Below are positions 12,848 to 17,500 of a stretch of DNA of 17,500 nt, one piece after another (positions within the stretch are counted from its first letter, which is position 1; every line of letters begins with the position of its first letter). Location: NCBI GenBank assembly GCA_009760855.2, contig WPIO01000006.1:1932501-1950000 (forward strand), read 5' to 3'. The stretch is from Cristatella mucedo (lineage: Eukaryota; Bryozoa; Phylactolaemata; Cristatellidae). The notes under the pieces were generated by a model. The model did not search any database. It saw only the letters and a list, made by a program, of their open reading frames with translations, and was not told the origin of the DNA. Position numbers and translations under genes: made by a program.

Positions 12848-12866
12848 ATTATTATTATTATTATTA
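12848..12866 (+). repeat. (ATT)6 tail microsatellite
   Basis: About six ATT units terminate the L2-type tail. Short tandem units such as this at the 3' end are a hallmark of L2-type retrotransposition and mark the probable end of the inserted element on the plus strand. Confidence 0.9.
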
Positions 12867-13135
12867 GCGATCGATATTACTGACCAGCGGTAGAGCTAGG
12901 ATTTTCATCTAAGGGGCAAAGACCCGAAAGATTCTCGTGTAGGCTGGCTGGACCCCCAATTAATGAAAAGCTTATAGCGAAAAATGCATAGCGTTTATTA
13001 GACTCGATCTTGGTGGTTGCTCATCGAGTGGAATTAACGCATAGTTTCATCTTAGGCGACGATCGGGGGGGGGGCCGTAGGAATCTGGGGTGCATAGGTT
13101 GCTGCCCGGGTGGTGTGCAGGGGGCAAATAGCTAC
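12867..13135. other. Spacer between SINE and LINE remnants
   Basis: The sequence holds no feature I recognise apart from a run of G (13066-13074). It may include an unrecognisable upstream part of the LINE that follows. Confidence 0.4.
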
Positions 13136-13706
13136 CCTGCCCACTGGCTCGCCACTGCAATTGATCGCGAAAGTCTTCTTGAGCTCCTATCAACTCATGT
13201 GGGCATCAATGGCACTGCATTTTAATGGTTTAGGTCCCAACTCATTGGGGTACTACAGAATATATATGTTAACGGGGTGCAGTGCTCCAAAGAGCCTTAA
13301 AAATGAGTGGTGCCCCAGGGATCGGTGCTTGGCTCACCTATTTTCACAATGTATTCTCTCCCTTATTAATGTAATAGCCAACCATAATCTAGGCTTTCAT
13401 TTGTATGCACGTGACATTCAACTGAACTTGTAATTGTATACTTCCCTGCCTTCAGGCACCTCACAGCTCTATCAGCACCCTCGCAGAATTTATTGCTGAC
13501 ATCGGCACTTCGATGGCAGCAAACCTTCTCAAATTAAATTACGATAAAATCGCTTACTTTCTATAGCCAAACTTTGTGCTATTCAGAAATTGGATCCGCA
13601 AACCTTCAGAATGGGCTCGGCCAGAATATCTCCCGTTGCACCTGCACGGAATCTTCGTGTCGCGCTCCAAAGTGACCGTTGACTAGATAAGAAGATGGTC
13701 ACGTGA

Positions 13707-13754
13707 GATGAGCACGTGGCCAGATGAGCACGTGGCCAGATGAGCACATGGCCA
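13707..13754. repeat. Three tandem copies of a 16-bp unit inside the LINE
   Basis: GATGAGCACGTGGCCA occurs at 13707-13722 and 13723-13738, with a third copy (GATGAGCACATGGCCA) at 13739-13754. It lies between the VAPARNL and KSAYIHLR pieces of the LINE, where the family has no such insert. Sixteen is not a multiple of three, so the array also adds to the frame disruption. Two copies carry CACGTG, an E-box core. Confidence 0.92.
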
Positions 13755-14337
13755 GCTCCACTGCCAAGTCGGCCTACATTCACCTACGCACCATTACCAA
13801 AAATTCAGGCCTGCTTAGATAAGGGTAGCACAGCCAACGTGGCCTATGCATTTATGACCTCTAGTCTACACTTCTCGTCACTAAATACTTGCAAGTGTGC
13901 ATGCCTGTGCAATAAGACGTTTACAGTTGGTGAAATATCTGCAGCTTAGCTTGTCAGTCGGAAACATCTGAACTGCCAAATTCGCCATTTCTCAACAGCC
14001 TGCACAGATTTCCCGTCAAGCCTGATATCGACTTCACGTTTCAGTTACTTCCTGTTAAGTCCCTTCGTTCACTTGTTCCGGCCAACATATCCGAAATACT
14101 TCTTAATTAGGCTTCGCATAGTCCGACACGCTCTTCTGGCTTATGTAGTTCAGCTATCCCCTCTAACCAATGTTTCAAATGTTTTGGATCCTAGACCTTC
14201 AGTTCGCATGCTTCCAAAGCGTGGAACTCTCTCCCGACTGACGTCATGAAACACACCCCGACTTGACGACTCTTAAAAAGAAGCCTAGTGTATATGTGCA
14301 TTTCCGTATGCAGATCCACAAAGCCAAAAGGACATAC

Positions 14338-14367
14338 GTGTGTGTGTTTGTGTGTGTGTGTGTGTGT
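14338..14367. repeat. Short (GT)n microsatellite in the LINE 3' region
   Basis: A GT run with one GTTT interruption lies between the end of the LINE coding remnant and its 3' tail. It is probably a later expansion within the untranslated region. A run of G follows at about 14442-14451. Confidence 0.9.
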
Positions 14368-14480
14368 CACAGAAGAGTGTGTTCATGCCATTTTCATTCC
14401 GCAGGAGCTCGATCAGCATGCTGCTAAACGACTGAAGAAGTGGGGGGGGGGGTAAGCCAACTGATATAGTATTTCCTTTT

Positions 14481-14538
14481 CATTCTATGCAGGTGCCCGG
14501 AAAGAGATTGATTTCTCTTAAGGCGCTATTTAAATGTC
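14481..14538 (+). other. L2-type 3' tail of the LINE remnant
   Basis: The sequence reads roughly CATTCTATGCAGG, then AAAGAGATTGATTTCTCTTA, then GGCGCTATTTAAATG. It aligns by eye with 12783-12850, sharing GAGATT, TTCTCT and GGCGCT at matching spacing, and keeps a small AAGAGA/TCTCTT stem. It is the expected 3' end of the reverse transcriptase remnant upstream. The terminal simple repeat has been replaced or overgrown by the AC/AT microsatellite. Confidence 0.6.
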
Positions 14539-14935
<397 letters not shown>

Positions 14936-14982
14936 GCTGAGCATAGGCACAGAGAGGATTAAGGCAGGAAGAGAGCGAGAGA

Positions 14983-15024
14983 GACAGACAGACAGACAGG
15001 CAGACAGACAGACAGACAGACAGA
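14983..15024. repeat. (GACA)n tetranucleotide microsatellite
   Basis: About ten GACA/CAGA units occur, with one GGCA variant, flanked on the left by a GAGA-rich stretch. It lies shortly after the second LINE fragment. Confidence 0.95.
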
Positions 15025-15103
15025 GAGTCAGACCCTGACCTTACCAGAAGCAGACAATCTTAGGCAGGTCAAGGGAGTGTTAGTATGGCTACCCACAGAT
15101 TCA

Positions 15104-15153
15104 GGTTGATTCAAGGGGGCCAGGGCTTCCACTGGCCCTCCTCCCCTTCAACC
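15104..15153. repeat. Imperfect foldback of about 50 bases
   Basis: GGTTGA (15104-15109) pairs with TCAACC (15148-15153). After a 4-base bulge, AGGGG pairs with CCCCT. Inside, GCCAG pairs with CTGGC across an asymmetric loop. This gives about 16 paired bases. Function is unknown; it may be a small foldback element relic. Confidence 0.6.
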
Positions 15154-15489
15154 ACGAGCAGGAGCTCGCCGAAATGGAGCTATAGGCAGGCAACCCACCC
15201 ATCCCTCCGAAGGTCGGTGCTCGGCTCGGTACTCACGTGACCGACAGCTTCGACCGACGAGCGAGCGAGTAATTTCTTAAGCGTTTTTGGAATGGCCCTC
15301 TACCGATCGGTGAGTTACGGCCGGTCGCAGTCGCTTGTCTAAGGCTAGTGCCGTAAAATTAAGCCACCGCTGGCCATGGTTCAACTGGGAACTGTGGCAT
15401 TATGTAACCGGTGCCGAAGCGTCCCGCGAGCCGCTCAGGCTGCGACTAAGTGAGCACGAAGCTCAGGGCTCGGGCTCAAAGTCGCTCAC

Positions 15490-15777
15490 CTTCACCTTGG
15501 CCAACGAGCTTCCGCGGCTGCCACCAGGCGTCAGGCACGACAGTGGACACAGGTAATTCTCCACTTCTTCGGAGGTCGCCGACTGCCGGCGATTGCTTCT
15601 CGAGGCATGACGCGTTTCTACCCGAAAGCCAGTGTCGACGTATGAGCAGGTGGCCTTCAGGGCAGAGCATTCTTGATAATTGCTTGCTACCGAAGGCCTG
15701 GCATCGACGTAGTCGTAGCTGCTGTTGTAGCAGTATCTTATTGGACCTGCTGCTGTGGTCGCGCTGCCATGACCCAG
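15490..15777 (-). CDS. Candidate internal exon of about 96 codons, unrecognised
   Basis: On the minus strand a frame stays open from at least 15849 to a TGA at 15465-15463. Within it, AAG|GTGAGC gives a strong splice-donor consensus with the exon ending at 15490 (phase 0); a second donor, AAG|GTGAAG, lies 6 bases earlier. A moderate acceptor, ending GCACGCCGCAG, would start the exon at 15777, also phase 0. The translation is balanced, with several Cys and Tyr and the segment SEEVENYLCPLSCLTPGG. There is no in-frame Met, so it would be internal. A plus-strand frame (15450-15887) overlaps, so this may be chance. Confidence 0.17.
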
Positions 15778-16118
15778 CTGCGGCGTGCAGGCGTGCCGAA
15801 CAGTCCCGCACGAGATGCAGCGAACTGCCGGGCGAGGCTGCACGTACACGGGATCCGCTGTCGCGAAGGCCGCCGACCGCGGTTTGATGTATTCAGTGGA
15901 TGATGCCTGGAGAGAACGGGTAAAGCGAAGTAAGTACGCCGCTTCAGCCCCGGTAGGAGGCTGGCAGTTTGCACTCTGGTAAAATACGCCACCTCGTGAG
16001 AGGGCATATCGCCTTAGTGCATACTAGACTGTCGAAAGCAACGACGACTAGCCGAAGGTCGCGTTGTCATGACTGACGCTGCAGTTGCCGAAAAAAGGCT
16101 GCACATCGGCGAACACCT
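15778..16118. other. No recognisable gene
   Basis: Short overlapping open frames on both strands carry no domain I recognise. Nothing else was seen until the hairpin at 16119. Confidence 0.45.
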
Positions 16119-16163
16119 GTGAGCTGGAGCAAGATGCGCCAGCCAGCGCATGCTCCAGCTCAC
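16119..16163. repeat. 18-bp inverted repeat with one bulge (hairpin)
   Basis: The left arm GTGAGCTGGAGC-AAG-ATGCGC (16119-16139) pairs along its whole length with GCGCATGCTCCAGCTCAC (16146-16163), apart from the 3-base AAG bulge. The loop is CAGCCA. This is the longest near-perfect non-microsatellite hairpin in the window. It does not extend beyond 18 bp, so it falls short of a typical microRNA precursor. Confidence 0.85.
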
Positions 16164-16174
16164 CCTACCCTACA

Positions 16175-16202
16175 CTCGATCGAGCGATCGAGGACTCGAT
16201 CG
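16175..16202. repeat. CTCGATCG palindrome cluster
   Basis: CTCGATCG (16175-16182) and its reverse complement CGATCGAG (16185-16192) are separated by AG. A third copy, CTCGATCG, lies at 16195-16202. The cluster begins 12 bases after the hairpin at 16119-16163. Confidence 0.8.
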
Positions 16203-16526
16203 ACACTCATCGAACGTAATGTGTCCTAACGCTCGACTGGTGTGATTTGCCAGCGCCCCTCTGATCTGGATTGGGCTAATGCCCTTGAGAGAAGGAAGCC
16301 AACATACAACCGCGACAAAGTCGCGACGTAAGGCAACAATTGTGACTAACCAACAAATAGGACCATTCACCCATAACAGCAGCACCATTATTATTGGCCG
16401 TACCGTGGCGAACTGAGCACTGAGCGATAGGCGGCTAGTTACAAGCGAATGGCGGCTTGGTGCTCAGCCAGATTCTCGAAGCGAAGGTCGCTATGCATGT
16501 AGCCAGCTCATCTTCTTCATGTCGCC

Positions 16527-16600
16527 CGGGTAGCTAGATGCTAATGCTAGAGCCTAATGCATCTGCCTTGGACCCGAGGGTCACAGGCTCTGGCCGAGCG
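16527..16600 (+). mobile_element. Degenerate tRNA-like SINE head
   Basis: The run TAGCTAGATGC followed later by GCATCTGCCTTGGACCCGAG and TCACAGGCTC (to about 16590) has the look of a tRNA anticodon arm and T arm, as in many tRNA-derived SINEs. The B box should be GGTTCGANTCC and is decayed to GGCTCTGGCC. Directly after it, TGGCCGAGCGG matches the A box of class II (Leu/Ser) tRNAs, so a second head may start there. No body or tail could be delimited. Confidence 0.35.
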
Positions 16601-16603
16601 GCA

Positions 16604-16878
16604 GCCGAGACGTTTGCCCCTACGTGCCGATGCTGTGCAGCTCGATGCTTGTGCTTTGAGTTAGTAGCGAGCGAGTTGGCATAATGGGCAATGTGGGCGA
16701 CCGGATCTCGGTAGCGATCAGGTGTTACGTCTTTTCAATAATACTCGATAGTATTAAAAAAAATTGAAGTCTAAATCACCGGTACCTAAGAAACATGCAG
16801 ATTTTCTTGGACTATCGAGCCCATTGATCGTGCCTTCGCTTGAGAAAGGATTAATCGGTCCTCCATCATCATACTCTG
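16604..16878. other. No recognisable gene
   Basis: Another weak A-box-like word, TGGCATAATGGGCAA, occurs near 16678 without a clear B box. A short A-run lies at about 16756-16763. Nothing else is supported. Confidence 0.4.
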
Positions 16879-17041
16879 GGTCTTAGCTCATGGGCAAAGT
16901 GGTCGACAATGACGACCCAGGTCGTGGGTTCGAGCCCTGCTGATAGCAATACTTTATTGCCTGCTGCAAGCCAATCGGGATGATAGCCCTATGGCTCTTC
17001 TGCTGCTATAAAACTGATGCTGTTGGATCAGCTTACCTTTA
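16879..17041 (+). mobile_element. tRNA-derived SINE, copy 1
   Basis: The head has an A box (TAGCTCATGGGCAAAGTGG, from 16884) and a B box (GGTTCGAGCCC, 16927-16937). Their spacing of 43 bases matches a real tRNA, so this is a Pol III internal promoter of tRNA ancestry. The head is followed by a body of about 100 bases containing TTTATTGC and GATGATAGC, ending near AGCTTACCTTT. It cannot be a working tRNA because the acceptor stem does not close. Copy 2 follows directly. The family is not one I can name. Confidence 0.72.
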
Positions 17042-17050
17042 CTTAGTGGG

Positions 17051-17215
17051 GGTCTTAGCCAAGGCGAACGGTGCTCGCTCTTCAAGACCCAAGTCGTGGG
17101 TTTGAGTCCTCCAGAGGGCGATCCTTTATTGCCCACTGCTCGGGGTGATGATAGCGATGAAAGCTCTTCAGCTGCGATACAAACGAGGCTATTTGGTGAG
17201 CTAACCTTTCTCTCT
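17051..17215 (+). mobile_element. tRNA-derived SINE, copy 2, tandem to copy 1
   Basis: It starts with the same GGTCTTAGC as copy 1, 172 bases downstream. The B-box position carries GGTTTGAGTCC (17099-17109), again 43 bases after the A-box start. The body keeps CTTTATTGCC, GATGATAGC and AGCTAACCTTT at matching places, with many substitutions, so the two are diverged copies (by eye roughly two thirds identical). The divergence suggests either an old tandem duplication or a dimeric SINE. Confidence 0.7.
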
Positions 17216-17500
17216 TTTTGTGTGTGAAAACACGACTGTCGCTGGATTGGCAATGCAATACCAGCTTCCAAGCTTCTCAAACGTACTCATTATTTTCCAG
17301 GTTTATTGTTGTCGATCTAAATGTCGTAGAGAGCAGCTACTCTGCCTTGCCCCGAGATGCATTTAACTTTTAGGGCGCACCCTTCAACAGATCATCGCAC
17401 GACCTGGCCACTGCACAGCAGCGCCATCATGCTAACATTGAGAGGTGCCTAGGCTCGCTCTCGCTGGAATCCAGGGCGCCATATACGTCAGTCAGACGCG
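17216..17500. other. No recognisable gene
   Basis: The sequence after the second SINE has mixed composition and only short open frames. A GTGTGTG stretch near 17219 may be the remains of the SINE's terminal repeat. Confidence 0.4.

Larger units (their letters stand above)
12530..12866 (+). mobile_element. Probable tRNA-derived SINE with an L2-type 3' tail
   Basis: The head (about 12535-12620) resembles a degenerate tRNA promoter. TAGAGCCCGGCC (12548) could be an A box, and GGTTCTAATCC (12605-12615) is a good match to the Pol III B-box consensus. The A-to-B spacing is long (about 57), so the A box is uncertain. After an unrelated body, the 3' end (12785-12866) has the stem-loop and ATT repeat typical of L2-clade LINEs. 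SINEs that borrow a LINE tail to be retrotransposed by it are well known. An alternative is a 5'-truncated L2 copy lying next to an unrelated tRNA-like sequence. Confidence 0.5.
13136..14538 (+). pseudogene. Decayed L2/CR1-group LINE: reverse transcriptase, C-terminus and 3' end
   Basis: The element encoded a non-LTR reverse transcriptase that copies its own RNA at a nicked target. Family-like pieces follow in the correct order but in shifting frames: ESLLELLSTHVGINGTA (about 13172-13222), a TAA stop, WFRSQLIG and YVNGVQCSKEP, VPQGSVLG (about 13310-13333), LGFHLYARDIQL (about 13392-13424) where the family has YADD, MAANLLKLNYDK (about 13514-13549), VAPARNLRVAL (about 13636-13670), AKSAYIHLRTI, DKGSTANVAYAFMTSSL, LHRFPVK, LVPANISEILL and AWNSLPTDV (about 14220). 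Multiple stops and frameshifts plus the damaged catalytic box make it dead. The endonuclease half is absent, the usual result of 5' truncation. Confidence 0.85.

Noticed and set aside
12841-12866. CRISPR-like or other spaced repeat array
   Set aside because: The only arrays in the window are simple microsatellites or contiguous tandem repeats without spacers.
16119-16163. microRNA precursor
   Set aside because: The stem stops at 18 bp and does not extend to the roughly 30-bp arms of a normal animal precursor; the same applies to the hairpins at 7295 and 1528.
16879-17130. Functional tRNA genes
   Set aside because: A and B boxes are correctly placed but acceptor stems do not pair and long bodies follow, so these are SINE heads.
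16954-17280. 108-codon minus frame
   Set aside because: It runs antisense through the two SINE copies and has no recognisable domain.

Overview
The window looks like repeat-rich, mostly non-coding nuclear DNA from an animal. Three things point there. Decayed non-LTR retrotransposons of the L2/CR1 group lie at 13136-14538 and 14690-14935. tRNA-derived SINE sequences lie at about 12530-12866 and 16879-17215. Long microsatellites of several types are spread throughout. CpG dinucleotides are visibly common in many stretches, which argues against a heavily methylated vertebrate genome and leans towards an invertebrate. I cannot name the species. No operons, ribosome binding sites, long bacterial-type genes or CRISPR-like arrays are present.

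Layout. 1-1300 is GC-rich with a long CCG trinucleotide tract. 1300-1570 holds a TATA-like motif, an AT-rich palindromic patch and a 13-bp hairpin. 2306-2379 is an (AT)14 tract between two copies of a 19-bp direct repeat. 3280-3810 is another GC/CpG-rich stretch. 4451-5440 is open in several frames on both strands and is followed by a very long AC microsatellite. 5567-9262 holds no recognisable gene, only a strong 15-bp hairpin at 7295-7334. 9263-9414 is a back-to-back CT/GA foldback, followed by GC-rich DNA with short tandem duplications to about 10620. A long AT microsatellite sits at 10895-10973.

The densest region is 12530-15045. It has a tRNA-like SINE ending in an L2-type 3' tail with an ATT repeat; an L2 reverse transcriptase remnant with stops, frameshifts and a damaged catalytic box; its own L2-type 3' tail running into a compound AC/AT microsatellite; a second, better kept fragment of an L2-like C-terminus; and a GACA microsatellite. 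From 15100 to the end there are three foldback structures, one candidate minus-strand exon, a degenerate tRNA-like head, and two tandem copies of a second tRNA-derived SINE.

No complete protein-coding gene can be supported. Four open frames are recorded as low-confidence candidates because of length or a good splice-donor context, not because any matches a family I know. The LINE and SINE elements probably relate as autonomous element and parasite, since the SINE-like element at 12530-12866 ends in the same kind of stem-loop tail as the L2 remnant. I found no convincing new biological system; the most interesting signals are these repeat relationships.
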